Origin: Trametes villosa
Lineage: Eukaryota > Basidiomycota > Agaricomycetes > Polyporales > Polyporaceae
Length of the DNA stretch: 64,000 bases
Assembly (NCBI GenBank): GCA_002964805.2
Contig: PUDQ02000066.1
Coordinates: 496,001 to 560,000 of the forward strand
Reading direction: 5' to 3'
Position numbers and translations under genes: made by a program. The stretch's first letter is position 1, and each line of letters starts with the position of its first letter. Below are positions 36,990-53,396 of the stretch, piece by piece. The notes under the pieces were generated by a model. It saw only the letters and a program-made list of their open reading frames with translations, was not told the origin of the DNA and searched no databases.

Positions 36990-37027
36990 CCGCCCTCCAC
37001 GTCCTCTCGCGTCCGCAGACGACCACC

Positions 37028-38779
37028 ATGCTCCAAGTAACACGCAAAACAGCGTTTTCTCGCTCTCTGGCGCGTTCGCTAGCGACGCTCAACAATGCAC
37101 CGCCCGCGGGGAAGAGGTGAGCGATCCATTCGCGTAAGTAGTACATGTATGCGCTTCTGACACGTTCTCAGCCCAACAGGTATGCCGGGTCGCATGAATT
37201 GAACACGGAGAGCTGACGTGTCGGGGGCGTAGCGATTGTAATGCTGAATATGGGTGGTCCGTCAACGGTGCGTAACGTTTGCTTGGACTTACCCAGAGTA
37301 CATCGCCGCTGCCTCCGCGTCCTAACGCGGGGGCGCGCCAGAACGGCACAAGTGAAACTACGCCCCAGTAGGGCGGAGTTCCACCTCTACTCGCCAGCCC
37401 ACGCCCTTCCACTTCAACAGGCAGTGCGGTTAGAATGAGGCGGGGGCGCGCAGAACTGCATATGGACGCGCGTGGACAAAGAGGGGGCGCGCAGAATGTT
37501 TGCGGTGTGCAGCACGCGTGTGCGTGAGGGCGACGTGGATGCGCACGTCAATGAGGCGGCGGGCGCAGGCGCGAGCGATGCGGGCGTGTGCATGACTTAC
37601 AATGCGGACGAACTCTGACGTCTTGCACAGGTTCCCGAAACCCATGACTTCCTCAAGAATCTCTTCATGGACGGCGACCTCATCCCGCTCCCATTCCAGT
37701 CCGTTCTCGCACCTCTCATCGCGAAACGTCGCACCCCGCAAATCGAGAAGCAATACGAGGACATTGGTGGCGGGTCCCCCATTTTGCATTACACCAAGCT
37801 CCAGGGCGAGCGCATGGCCGCCATCCTCGATGAACTGCACCCCGCGACAGCTCCCCACAAGAGCTACGTCGCGTTCCGGTACGCGCGCCCGCTCACGGAC
37901 GAGACGGCCCGGCAGATGAAGGCGGACGGCGTGAAGCGCGCGGTCGCATTCACGCAGTATCCCCAGTACTCCTGCAGCACGACGGGCAGCAGTCTCAACG
38001 AGCTCTACCGCAAGGGAAAGACGGGCGACGCATTTGGCGACGGGGTGGAGTGGAGCGTCATTGACCGGTGGGGTACGCATCCCGGGTTCATCGAGGTACG
38101 TCCACGACGCGACATTCTGGGAAGTTGTGCAGCTGAGCACCGCGCATACAGGCAGTCGCGCAGAACATCGAGCGTGCGCTCGCGAAGTTCCCTGAAGAGA
38201 AGCGCGCAGAGACGGTGTTGCTGTTCTCCGCACATTCGCTGCCCATGTCCGTCGTGAACCGCGGTGATCCATACGTGCTGGAGGTGTCCGCGACGGTGTC
38301 GACGGTCATGGACCGCCTCGGGCACTCAAATCCGTACCGGCTCGTGTGGCAGTCGCAGGTCGGGCCGTCGGCGTGGATGGGCATGCAGACGAGCGAGGCG
38401 ATCAAGGGTCTTGCGCGGCTGGGCAAGAAGCAGGTCGTGCTCGTGCCGATCGCGTTCACGAGCGATCATATCGAGACGCTTTACGAGCTCGACCTCGAAT
38501 ACGTCAAGGAGGGGCGGGAGGTGAGTGTACCAGTTTACCCAAAGTCCTGCTGATGCTCAAACAGTTGCGTAGCTTGGCATGGAGGTCCACCGCGCAGAGT
38601 CGCTGAACGACTCGCCTGTGTTCATCCGCGCCCTCGCGGACATGGCCGCGGCGCACCTGAAGGACTACAGCAGCGGCAAGATCGGCCCGACCAGCCTCCA
38701 GCTCGGCCTCAGGTGTCCCGGCTGCACAAACGCCACGTGCGGCGCGCAGAAGGCGTGGTTCGAGCGCGGGGGCCGGTAG
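37028..38779 (+). CDS. HEM15: Ferrochelatase (mitochondrial)
   Basis: Inserts Fe2+ into protoporphyrin IX, the last step of heme synthesis, on the matrix side of the inner mitochondrial membrane. 390 aa in six exons: 37028-37116, 37172-37179, 37233-37267, 37631-38095, 38152-38520, 38573-38779. The Arg/Ser-rich start ([19 protein letters not shown]) is a mitochondrial presequence. Family motifs are [55 protein letters not shown] (catalytic His) and [16 protein letters not shown] (conserved Glu). The C-terminal [15 protein letters not shown] supplies the cysteines of the [2Fe-2S] cluster found in many eukaryotic ferrochelatases. Exon 2 is an 8-base micro-exon needed to keep frame. Intron 3 is unusually long (363 nt). 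The manganese peroxidase gene, a heme user, follows 2.5 kb downstream on the same strand. Confidence 0.95.
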
Positions 38780-43080
<4,301 letters not shown>

Positions 43081-43380
43081 GCGTAGCTTAGGTTGTAGAC
43101 GGAGTTTTGCCTCTCGCTTGATAATTCATATGTACTACCTCTGTTATTGAGACTTATTCAGTTGTTGTAGCTTTGGTTCGGGGAAGATTGTCGAATGTTA
43201 TTGTGCGCTGCTGAACTTGAACGCCTGCCTGATATGGACGACGCGGCAGATACCGGCGGTGCCGAGCATGACGATCCTACTTTGAGTCGTACTTTCCGCT
43301 ACCACTGGTAGTTCTCCGAAGTCCAGAGTACCTCTGTACTTACCACAATCAACACCGTTGTAAGAAAACAGTTGGCCATC

Positions 43381-44969
43381 ATGTCAGATATTCCACTTCC
43401 CGCTACCGGTGAATATATCAAGTCTGTTCGGGAGTCTGCGCGCGCAGCGCGGACGAAAGCCAATGTCTCGGTGAGTCAGTCGTTGTCGTTTTCCCGTTTG
43501 CCATCCGTGGGGAGAAACTGCATGATATGAGCTACTTCGCATGCCGGGGGAACGCACATCATGCGTCTCAGACTCGGTGTAGCACCTTGATATGCGCTGC
43601 TGTGCTGTCAGATACGCTCGAGGGAAACGTTCAACGGGGTTGCCCTTACGTTCCACCCCTCGATATCCAGTTAGACTCACCGCTGAACTGATTATTCGAC
43701 AGATCACCCCAGAGGCTATCAAGCGATTCCTACTTGCACCTGCCTTCACGAGCACCTTCGATCGTCTCCGCCATGCCCATGGCATGACATTGCCTCTCAA
43801 CTTCCCTTCCGTCGTGGCGGAGCTCAACGTGCTATCGCTTCTCTCGCTGCTCAACTTCGCCTCGGGCTATCGCGTCCCTCTCCACGAAGCTACAGGGCGG
43901 GGCGCTTTCGACAATATCCGCGCCTTCATCTTCGCCGCCTACATCTCCTCTTCGACGGGCTCGAACTACTTCTCCGCCCGTGGTATGCAGGAGATCACCG
44001 AGGCGACGGTCGCGGACCTGATGGGCGTGACGGACGCCCTCCACATCGAGCGGCCGCACGAGAGCATCGCCGGTCTGACTGTCGGCGAACTCGGCGGGCC
44101 GGTATGGGAGGTCGTCCAGCTCATCGCGAAGACGCTGCGGGAGACGGGCGAAGCCCTGATCAACGGCGGGTACCCTGATCTCGGTAGCTTCGTTTTGGAG
44201 ACGCTGAAGGAAGGCGAGAAGGCGAAGAAGGCCGGCGGCGACGAAGCTGAGGTTGCGGTGGAGAGGGTGAGGAGCCATCTCGATTTTGCGACCCTGTGCA
44301 CCGGTCTGATGTCGCGTTTCCTACAGCTTATTCGAGGCATCCCCGCATTCCAAGACATGGCCATCGTATACGGTAAACGTACGCGACCCCTTCCTCCTGA
44401 GTAGCCCTAATCACTCACCTGAACGACCAACAGCCGTATACTGCTTCAAAAAGGCGCTACTCACCCTACACGCCGTCGCCCTCCGCTTCGGAAAATCCGA
44501 ATCATCCTCGGTACCAATACCCAGGACGGAGCACCTTCCCATCTTCTCCGACAACGTCATCCCCTCCCTGCTCGTGCACCTCGGGGTGATCGACCTCTCG
44601 AGCGCAGATCCCGCGCTTGGCCTCCCCGGCCTCTTCCCCGACGCGCAAGACCCCGAGCGGCTGCACGCGCTGCTCGCGCTAGCCGAGACGGTGTACCCCC
44701 CGGCGAAGAAGACGAAGGAGGTCCCGAAGGAGGGCCCGCTGCTAACGGTCGAGCAGGCGTATGTGCTCCGCGCGGCGGCGATTGACGCGTGCGAGCTCAT
44801 CGTAGAGGCGGCGAAGGAGCTGGATACGAGCGGCCAGGAGGAGGACCTGTCGTGGCTGAAGGGGATTACTCTTCCGGAGCTGGACGCGTGGATCTGGGCG
44901 GTGGCGAAGGATCGGCCGGACTACCGGAAGCTTGAGCGTTTTGCTTTGCGCAACACGGCGTACTTCTAG
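43381..44969 (+). CDS. Queuosine salvage protein family (DUF2419/QNG1-like)
   Basis: Members release the queuine base from queuosine nucleosides so it can be reused for tRNA modification. 431 aa in three exons: 43381-43470, 43703-44372, 44434-44969. The start MSDIPLPATGEYIKSVRESA is typical for the family N-terminus. The core includes LNFASGYRVPLHEATGRGAF, then LRETGEALINGGYPDLGSF. The C-terminal half lines up by eye with animal family members: AVYCFKKALLTLHAVALRF, LPIFSDNVIPSLLVHLGVID, YVLRAAAIDACELIV, and the end LDAWIWAVAKDRPDYRKLER. Intron 1 is long (232 nt). Fungi do not make queuine, so a salvage enzyme fits uptake from the environment. The homology call rests on remembered family patterns rather than a search, and fungal members diverge in the first half. 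Confidence 0.83.
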
Positions 44970-45309
44970 AGGGGCTAGAGGAGAAAGATGAAAGTGTTTT
45001 TCTGGGTATCATGCAGGTGTATACTGTCCAACCACCTCCACTCACACTCGATGTATTATCGCACACTCACAAATAAAGAGCCCGAACACAGAAGATGCTG
45101 CTTATTGTTTCGTTCATGACCTATAAAATTACAGCCGCGAGCGCGATCGTGAGCGTATCCAGTCTTTAGGAGTAAGAGCATGCTAAGTACTACGTTACAT
45201 TGCTTTCTATGCCATTCCATCCAAAAACCCCGTATATCTCGTCATTGCCCCTCAGTCGCATACGCCCCCAACAGGAACCAGCCAGATCTAGCGAGCAGCC
45301 AAAACGAAT
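44970..45309. other. Convergent intergenic spacer, 0.34 kb
   Basis: AT-richer spacer between convergent genes (queuosine-salvage plus, NAD kinase minus). It contains AATAAA at about 45072, a possible polyadenylation signal for the plus-strand gene. No gene is seen. Confidence 0.6.
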
Positions 45310-48300
45310 CTATGGGTCGGCATCGCTGTCACTCGCGGCGCTATCGCTCTCGTCCTGACCCCAGACCGCGAACGCCCTCCGTTGAGGAGCCTCGCGCGAC
45401 CGTGAGCGGCTCCGGTTCGCGAACGGATGTCGCGAGGGCTGGTCCACCGGCGTCGGCGTCTTCATGCTCTCGCCCTCCAGGTCGCGATCATGCGGAATCC
45501 GCACGCGCGTACTGAGATGTGCCGAGCGCGGCCCACGGATATCGTCGCGGTCGCCCCGGTCCCCGCGCTGCTGCTGCTCCGCGAGCGCCGCCACAGACGA
45601 GGACGATGACGACGTCGACGGCGCGGCCGCGAACTGCACGTGGCGTGGCGACACCCGAGGCGGGTGCGGGTGCGGGCCCGCGAAGCGGTCGGGCGTGTCG
45701 ACACCGGAGCGGAGGCCGTCGCTCGGCGCGTCGTGCGGCGGCTGCAGGTACGGGTTGCCCTGCGCGAGCACGCGCGCGGCGCTCTCCGCGATCTGCTGCC
45801 CGCTCGCGCCGCTCTCGGAGTTCTCGCGCACCTTCTCCGAGCCGAGCGCGGCCTGCTGCGCGCTGAGCTTCGCCGCGTCGGAGCCGGCGGAGCCGTTCGG
45901 CGAGTCGGTCGAGGAGAGGTCGTCGATGTCGTACTTCTCCTCCTCTTCCTCTTCGCCGCCGGAGTCCGTCGTCTCGTCCTCCTCGTCCATCTCGTCGCTG
46001 CCTCCTTGCTTCGCGAGTGCGTGCTGCTGCTGGCGGGGCGTCGGCTGGCCCTCGGCGGGCAGCTTGCGCGACTTGTGCGTGGGGCTCTCCTCGACGACGA
46101 CGAACGACTTCTGTCGCTCGCGCTCGTTCCATTTGAGCGTTCGTGAGATGGAGTGGAACCAGTCGCGGGACTGCGACTCTGCGCAGACGGTGGGGAACGG
46201 GTACTTGGAGGCTGTGATCTTGATGTGGTCGCCCTCTGCGCATGACGTGAGAACATCGCTCGGAGAGGTGTGGCGTTTGTGACTTACGCTTCAGCTCCAC
46301 TCGGCCACGACCGTCGAACGAAGCCCATGCGGTGCTCCGTGAGTTGAAGGGCACGCATACACGCAGCTCCATGGTGTCTGGAAGCAGCATCGGACGGAAG
46401 GATAGTGTGTGTGGGCAAATCGGCGAGATGAGGATAGCAGGGATCTCAGGATGGCATAATGAGCCGCCCGCCGATAACTAACACGAATGTCAGCGCTACG
46501 TAACAGCAGATGTCGATGCAAGACGTACTGAGTAGGCAGTCGAGCCTGTTGGTGTGGCCACACACAGACCATCGGCCTGGACAGTGGTAAGGTGATCTTC
46601 ATCGGCTGTAGCAGAAAGCCGTCAGATCCACGTTCGTCGGTAGCAGGTAGCACTTAGGAATAACCTACCGAAGAGCTCGAGGAGACTGACGTAAGGGCTC
46701 GGCCCTCGGTCGACAACCAGGTCATTGATGACTTCGAAGCACTCGACCGGGCGCGTCGAGAAGCACATGATCTCCTTGTCCTTCGCGCCCGCCTTACCCT
46801 CCGTCTGGATGCCGCTCTCGAGTGCGTCCCAGCCGCCCTGCTCGATGTTGCGCATGAGGATCTCCCCCGTATCCCCACGCTTGATTGCGCGGCACGCCTT
46901 GCTGCTCTTGTCTGGCGAAATGGCGCGGTACACCGTGCACGTAAAGCGCATCCGGAGATTGACACGGATGCCATTGTCGATCGCGTTGTCCATCACCTTC
47001 TGGTGGTCCGCGAAGTCGAAGTTCGTCAGGAACCCGAGCGAGCCGAGCGCGAACGGAAGCACGGGCGGGACGATCCGCTGGAAGAGCCACGACGTGAACA
47101 GCACTGTCCCATCTCCGCCGAGCTGCGTGCGGGGCGTCAGTTATGTTTCGGCCGACCGGGCTTTGACAAAGCGCACTCACCGTGACGACGAAGTCGAACA
47201 AGTGCGGGCTGCGGCTGCACATGTCGGCCGTCCAATACCGCAATTGGCCCTCGACGGAGGGCACGTTGTCTCCGTTGTACGCCGAGGCGAGAGAAGACGT
47301 GCTCGACGTGCGGCGTTTTGGGAAGGGTGCAAATAGCTCGGGATGATCCCGCTGCATGCCTGCCGCATCGAAACGTCGGGATGTCCTGAGCTGTGCATCG
47401 ACGTAACTGGGGGCCACGTCAGGATCGTGGAAGACGGCGTCGCCACAACGGGCACGTACACGATGATCCCGCGCTCGCTGCCTCCCCGCTTCTTCTTCAT
47501 GAGGTACAATGCGAGCTCGCGGGTGAGCTTGATGAGGCGGTTGTCGCGCGCCTTGGTAACAATGAGGATGCTCTGGATGTGGGAGTGGACACGGGTGCGA
47601 CCTGGATGCGGCGTGAGCACCGCTGGGGGGATATACCAATTTTGTGGGAGTGGGACTCGAGACCAAGCTCCGACTCCCACTTAGACCACCTACTCCTACT
47701 AAGACTAGGTGGTCTAAGTGGGAGTCACTGCCGTGCACGTACAGGCCACAGTTGCGTAGGGCGCTGCCGATGTGCGGCGCGTTAACGGTTGCAGTTCAAC
47801 CGTGCGAGCCGCTGTCGCGGTATGTTGGTCACTGTTGCTTCTGACTCGTAGCAGCCACACACTGAGGTGGCACAGTGGCTGCCGGAGCGTGTGTTTACCC
47901 GGGTCAGCGAGCTCTTCCAGCCAATCCGCAGATATTCATGAACTTGCCATGAGCCAACCACAGCTCCTAGCACAACGGAATTCTGCTCGAGCTGATCTTC
48001 GCAGGAGACACATACACCAGCGTGCGTGGGGCGCATGTAGGATGGGGGCGGGTACACCATCGCAAAACAGACGGGATCACTCACCGAGCTTTTTGCTGAC
48101 CTCGCGCACGCCGACCGCGGTCGCCGCAAGCTGCTTGGTGATGCTTGGAGCATATTGTCGCTCATCGTCGTCGTCCGCGTACGGCGAGAGCGTCTCGCTG
48201 TAGTCCGATACCGTCCCGTCCGGGTAGCCCTTGCCATCCTCGCTCTCCCGTCCCCGCGTTCCGTTCGCGTCGGGTGATACAAACGACCCGAGCCAGTCCA

Positions 48301-48697
48301 TCAGCGACGGGCCTTGTAGTTTCGAGTGGAGGAAGCAGGGGGAGGCGATAGCAGGTGAGGGGACGCGGCGCGGTGGCTGGGCGGGGATCGGAACGGAGTG
48401 GTGTGTGATGGTGGGAGTATTCGAAAGCAGAGGGGGCCCTTCTATGGTCACGGCGGTGCCGTTAGGCTTCGCGCCGTTGGTGGACGCATGTGTGGAACTC
48501 GCGCCGTGGGGTTTCCCGGAAGAGATCTCGGGCGATTGCTGCGGGTCGAGGACGACGTTCGGCGTCCAGTCGGACGAGTTGTGGGAGAGGTGCAAGTTGG
48601 ATGGCCGGCTCGTCCTGCGCGAGAGCGAGGGGCTGATGTCGGGCATGAGGGGCGTCGTGGGCGGGGTCGAGAACGTCTCGTTGTCCGGGGACAGCAT
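45310..48697 (-). CDS. NAD+ kinase (ATP-NAD kinase)
   Basis: Phosphorylates NAD+ to NADP+ in the cytosol. 875 aa in seven exons read downward: 48697-48085, 47601-47460, 47406-47181, 47122-46669, 46605-46529, 46477-46288, 46235-45310. About 200 disordered Ser/Pro-rich residues precede the kinase. The core starts at [20 protein letters not shown] and holds the nucleotide motif [12 protein letters not shown] (first residues of exon 4), [14 protein letters not shown], and the second signature [15 protein letters not shown] split across the exon 5/6 join. [18 protein letters not shown] ends the core. A long acidic/Ser-rich tail of roughly 280 residues follows ([17 protein letters not shown], ending [14 protein letters not shown]). 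Both extensions are far longer than the catalytic core needs and probably regulatory. Intron 1 is 483 nt, against 46-82 nt for the others, and contains a 21-bp hairpin. Confidence 0.93.
47672..47726. repeat. Perfect 21-bp inverted repeat inside NAD kinase intron 1
   Basis: Arms 47672-47692 and 47706-47726 are exact reverse complements (left arm begins GACTCCCACTTAGACC) around a 13-base loop. A further partial copy of GTGGGAGT lies just upstream at 47644. It sits in the one oversized intron of the gene, so a small inserted element or an expressed hairpin are both possible. Confidence 0.9.
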
Positions 48698-50227
48698 CGA
48701 GTCCAGAGCGGGTGCGGGTGCGCGGTGCGAATCAAGCAGAAAGTCTAGGGCGCGGCTGCGATGGCAATCTGTGCTTTATAGCAGCTCTCGTTCGTCCCGG
48801 GCGCAAGATATGTTGTCCAGACGACGAGGAAGATGTGCAGGTCCCAGGACGGTGTGCAGATCAGCACTCCCTGCTCGCCGCACGCAGGCCGATTGGCGGA
48901 GCAAGCTCTTGCTACACGGAGATCAATAAGGTACTAAGCTGGGCTTAGCGTGCGCAGTAAGGGTGGGGCTAATGCCCCCTTAAGCGGAGTAACTAGCCGC
49001 CCTAGATCAGTTCAGGCGTGCCGACGGCAAGCTGTAGTTAGCCAAACTTGCCTCTCGCCGCTCGCTTGCTTTCTCAGACTTTGAGCTACCACTGCCAACA
49101 CATACGTCTGGCCTTTTCTTGTTGATAGACTCCGGCCTACTGTGTTGTGCTGAGGACAGCGCCCGCGCGCAGCAGTGATGCAGGGCGCCCGGAGGATGGA
49201 TAGATGTGATATCGGAGGACGAAACACCAACTCCTTGAAGCCCATAGGTCTATCGATGCAAGCAGTGTAGCCTGCATGGCTGACGGTGCGATCTTCTACC
49301 GTGCAGTGTGTTGTTGAGCTCGGACGTAGATGAATGAAGAGAGTCGAGCAAAGGCTGCTGCTCCCCGGTGAACTTCGGGAAGGATTGATGATAGATCCAT
49401 GATGCACGCCCATGAATTGGGCAAGGACTCGAAGGAGGGACAAATGCAAGGTATGAGGAAGCAACAGTGTGTATGCCTATATACGCGAACTTAACCTCCT
49501 CCAGTGCTCCGAGACACGGATGTCTCTGTGTTCGTTCCACCCCGACTGAGGTGCAGGTCGTCGTTGTGCACACTGCCACAGCCAGGGGTCAATTAAGGGC
49601 AACTCTGTCACGGTGCGCCTGTGCTGATTTTGATTTTGATGTTGGCTGCTGCCTACACTGCTGTGCAATCTGCATCGCTGCGAAAACATCAGTCCAGTAG
49701 CACCCACGGAATAGCTGAAGACAGCAACTTGTCACGGCGCCACTGGAGCCACCCAAGTGCTACCCGGCGGGTTCACATGAGCGTCCGCGCGACGTCGAAC
49801 GTTCCTCAATAGTTCACCGCACGTACATATGCCCATCGCGCGAGTATATGCACCGAAGTAACCATTCTAGCCCACGTGTGCTCACGAGCTGTTCTACAGC
49901 AACGCCCATCAGATGGGCCGTCCCCGCGCGGCTGTGAGGCCCTGCGGCGATCCCAGGTTCGGCGGCGGCACATCAGCGGGATCCGAGCATATGCGCCTTG
50001 GCTTTCCCGCCTCGGTGGCTGACAGTGACGATGCGTCCGCGGATGAGCATCAGGTGCCATGGCATCGAAGCGGCCGTGCCCATGTGCGCCCTTTCCTCAA
50101 ATAGCGCGCTGCGAGCCTTCTCTTCTCCCCAGCTGCCGGCCCAGCCTCCTTATATTCTTCCAGAGTCCCCCGTCTCTCTCTTTTCCCCTCACGCCCATTC
50201 CGTCTTCACGACCTCCAATCCGTCGAG
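48698..50227. other. Divergent intergenic region, 1.5 kb
   Basis: Holds the promoters of NAD kinase (minus) and the PI-PLC-like gene (plus; TTATAT near 50150). Open frames at 49012-49464 and 49250-49579 (minus) have no recognisable features. No other gene is supported. Confidence 0.55.
48775..48780 (-). promoter_or_regulatory. TATA box of NAD kinase gene
   Basis: TATAAA on the minus strand, 78 bases upstream of the start codon at 48697. Confidence 0.55.
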
Positions 50228-51610
50228 ATGCGCGTCGCCTCACTCCTTGTTAGCCTTGCCGCAGCCGCCGTCTCTGTGCGGAGCGCTGTTGTGCCCGCGA
50301 AGAGGTGGGTGTTCTATCCTGAGATGTATGGATGCAGCTGTTGAACCATCTTCGCCGCGCTAGAGCAACCGTTTGCAACGGACATGCGGAGCTCTGCAAC
50401 AGGAGCTATGGGAACACGACGTTCCTCGGAGGTGAATAGCGTTGCAGGATATCATGATTCTGAAGCTGATAATCTATCTCAGCGCACGATTCCTTTGCTT
50501 TCAGCAAAGATCCCCTTGCTCGTAAGTCGACATCCAACCTTCACGAGACGCCAAAACTAACATTCGTACAGTTGCCCGTGACCAGGAGGTTGATATCCCG
50601 ACTCAACTTGGCCTCGGTGTCCGTCTGCTGCAGGCGCAGTCGCATGTGTTCGTAAATGCGCCTCATTAGTCTGTTTTGGTGGCTCACAATCCCATGCAGG
50701 AACGACGGAGTGCTTCACTTCTGCCATACCAGTAAGTCTTAAGCCCCATGATGATGATGCAGTTGTTAACTTCTTGCACAGGCTGCGTGCGTATCATGCA
50801 CTCCTTGTTGAGGCAATAGAAACCGAGATCTCACAATCATGATTATAGCTCTTGTTCGACGGCGGATCTGTCGAGGACTACCTGAAGAAGGTCCACGACT
50901 TCCTCACGGCGAACCCCAACGAGGTCCTCACGCTCATCTTCACGAACCCCGAGGGCGCCTCGCTCAAGGACCTCTGGGACCCGCCCTTCCAAGCCTCCGG
51001 GATCGCTGACCTTGCATATGTCCCGCCCTCCATCCCCGTCAAGCAGAGCGACGTATGTCTCTTAACCTCTGCTCCGTTCAATTCTTTCATACTCACCCCT
51101 CTGTCCCTACCCCCAGTGGCCGACGCTGGGCGAGCTGATCGACAGCGGCAAGCGCGTCGTCGTCTTCCTCGACGCGGGCGCGGACAGCGACCGGAGCGTG
51201 CCGTACCTGCTCCCCGAGTTCCCGATGGTGTGGGAGACGCCGTTCAGCGTGACGGACGCGAAGTTCCCGTGCAGCGTCGACCGCATCAGCGGGCCGCTCT
51301 CGGCGGAGGACCACATGTACATGATCAACCACTCGCTCAACAAGGACGTGTTCGACACGGGCATCATCGTCAGCGACCCGCTCGATGCGCCGACGACGAA
51401 CAGCGTTGCCTCGTGAGTGCCCAGTTTCGCTTCGTGTATGGGGGAGGAGGAGAAGGATGCGAATGCTGATATTGTGTGGGTAGTATCCTGGCGAACGCGG
51501 GCGGGTGCGAGGGCTTCGCGGCCGGACGCGCGCCGAACTTCGTCCTCCTCGACTTCGTCAACATCGGCAAGGGCCTCGACGCCGTCAACCAGCTGAACGG
51601 GCTGGCGTGA
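50228..51610 (+). CDS. Secreted PI-PLC-X-type phosphodiesterase
   Basis: Phosphatidylinositol-specific phospholipase C-like protein, 307 aa in nine exons: 50228-50304, 50364-50431, 50483-50521, 50572-50647, 50700-50731, 50782-50786, 50849-51052, 51117-51412, 51484-51610. A signal peptide (MRVASLLVSLAAAAVSVRSA) is followed by a Cys-containing ATVCNGHAELCNRSYGNTTF. AHDSFAF carries the first catalytic His, GVRLLQAQ the phosphate-binding Arg, and LHFCHTSC the second His. The rest matches the fungal PLC-like fold (YLKKVHDFLTANPNEVLTLI; RVVVFLDAGAD; PNFVLLDFVNIGKGLDAVNQ). Exon 6 is a 5-base micro-exon (GCTGC) that restores the frame and the Ser-Cys after HT. The exon 4 donor (GTTCGT) is weak but is the only one that keeps frame. 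No separate C2 or Y domain is present. Substrate is inferred. Confidence 0.87.
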
Positions 51611-53396
51611 GTATCCCTACCTCAGTCCCGCCTTTATCGGCCCCCACCCCCATCCCTTGACGTCCTCCCCGGCCTCCCCCTTTCACCTTATATGCGCGGG
51701 ATGGGCTGCCGCTTTGCCTCGGCTACCGTGCGTTTGGTATACTGAGGGTCGTGTTGCGGCTTTCGAAGCGGCGGGAACAAGACGAGTACCGACTCGGGAG
51801 CGATGGCGATGCTGCGACCACCGGGATGGGTTACGGGGTTGGCTGTACCACTTTTTACGACCATAATGATGACGTGTGGACTCTGAAATGTTGTGGTCCG
51901 GGTGCGAATCGTCGAGGAAACGTCGAGGAAATGGCAAGATAGCGAGGTGGGTACTGTGTTTTCGCAGGTCGATGTAGGGCGCTTAATGTCGAGTGTTTCT
52001 TTCTTCCAACTTCCATCTGCTCGCTCCTGTCCTTGTTTGTCATAGGGCCCAAGTCTCCGGCTGCATATACCGCAACGCTCAGCCATGTGAACCTATGGAG
52101 CCCATCATCCCGGCGCAAGGAGTTTTTGAAGTGCCCGCCCCTTCAACTACCGGGACAAGGAGCTCGTTGAATGCCTCCAGCAAACCCCGGTCTGTGCAGC
52201 GAAGACGATGCCGCTATCCACTACACACCAGAGCTAATCCCACATGCGCAGCATCTCCGACGATCTGCGCTCCTCGCGGCTTTGTGGCATGGCTTTGTTC
52301 TGGAAAACGCTCCTACTGCCGCACTTTCAGCAGCTTGACATCTCCCCTGACACTTCCCCGACCACTATCTTGTCGTCTGTCCGAGTTCGCGCTCGTGCGT
52401 TCACCCATTCATCGCAGATGTGGCGCAGTCAATGGCGCACCACCATGCGTGTCCGTTTGCCTCTCGCCGACACTGGTTCTAAGGGCGCACAAAGCTCGGC
52501 TGTCCCGCTCTCCAGGCATCCTACGTCTACGCCGACTCCTAATCCCAATGCGGGCTGTCCGTTAGCATAAACATGCATGTGAGTACTCTCCACTTCAGCA
52601 TTCGCATCCTTGGCGGTAAGGCTACTGCCCGGCCCATACGCTTCTTGGACGTACTCACAATGCAGACGGCCTTCGCCCGGCGCAGGCATGACTTCACCGC
52701 ATACGTACACGGCGCACAACCCGCGCTTCGACTCGGCCCTATCCCGGACCTTGCGCTCCTTCCACTCGATTTTCGCCAGCGCCGCGGTCGACTCCTGCTG
52801 TGTGGCCTCGCGGCCTACGTCAGCACCCGCAGATTCGGGAGGGGAGACGCTATATCGATGCGCTCGGCCACGCTCTACTGCCAACGAGGCGCGCTGCGCG
52901 CGCCGATTACGTCCGGATGCACGCTCCGTGGCTGCATGGCATGACCGTGGGTACGGCTCGCCCGAGCGGGCAGCGGCCCTTCTACAGCCGCCGTGCTCGT
53001 CGCCCAGCGCACCCCGCGCGCCATCCCCAAGGCGAGCGGAACCATGCCCCCGTCACTCTTAAGCATGCTCAGCGCATCGGGGCTCGCGGACGTTGTCGAC
53101 GACGGCCGTGCAGACGCTTCGCTGTCGCGGCGGTTGCTGCTCCAGAAGGCTGCGCTTACGGGAAGGCGAGGAAGCGCGTGGCAGACGCAGCGCCGCCGCA
53201 TTCAATTTCGGGGCAGGCCCGTCCCCATCCGCCTCTGTGGCAGCCTGCCGCTTCTCTGGTGCCGTCTCGCTGAGGCCTTATAAGGCCCGCCCCCCGCGCG
53301 AGGCGTCCGCCCCGCCCGCCTGCTCCCCGTGGCCCCGCACGCGCTCCCCCGGCCCGCCGCTCGTTCACCGCCGCTCCTTTGTGCTCGTCCTGGGCT
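51611..53396. other. Intergenic region, 1.8 kb
   Basis: Overlapping open frames fill much of 51990-53280 on both strands, as expected for GC-rich DNA. The longest minus frame (52429-52884, 151 codons) has no recognisable domain. A TTATAAGG near 53279 could be the TATA element of the DUF6533 gene. Confidence 0.5.

Larger units (their letters stand above)
34931..37027. other. Intergenic region, 2.1 kb
   Basis: Lower-GC region upstream of ferrochelatase. A perfect 9-bp hairpin lies at 35243-35269. Overlapping open frames at 35460-36060 exist on both strands (for example a 59-codon plus frame from 35730) without recognisable identity. No gene is called. Confidence 0.5.

Noticed and set aside
52429..52884. 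151-codon minus-strand open frame
   Set aside because: Composition is plausible at the start but no domain is recognised, plus-strand frames overlap it fully, and no promoter or splice context supports it.
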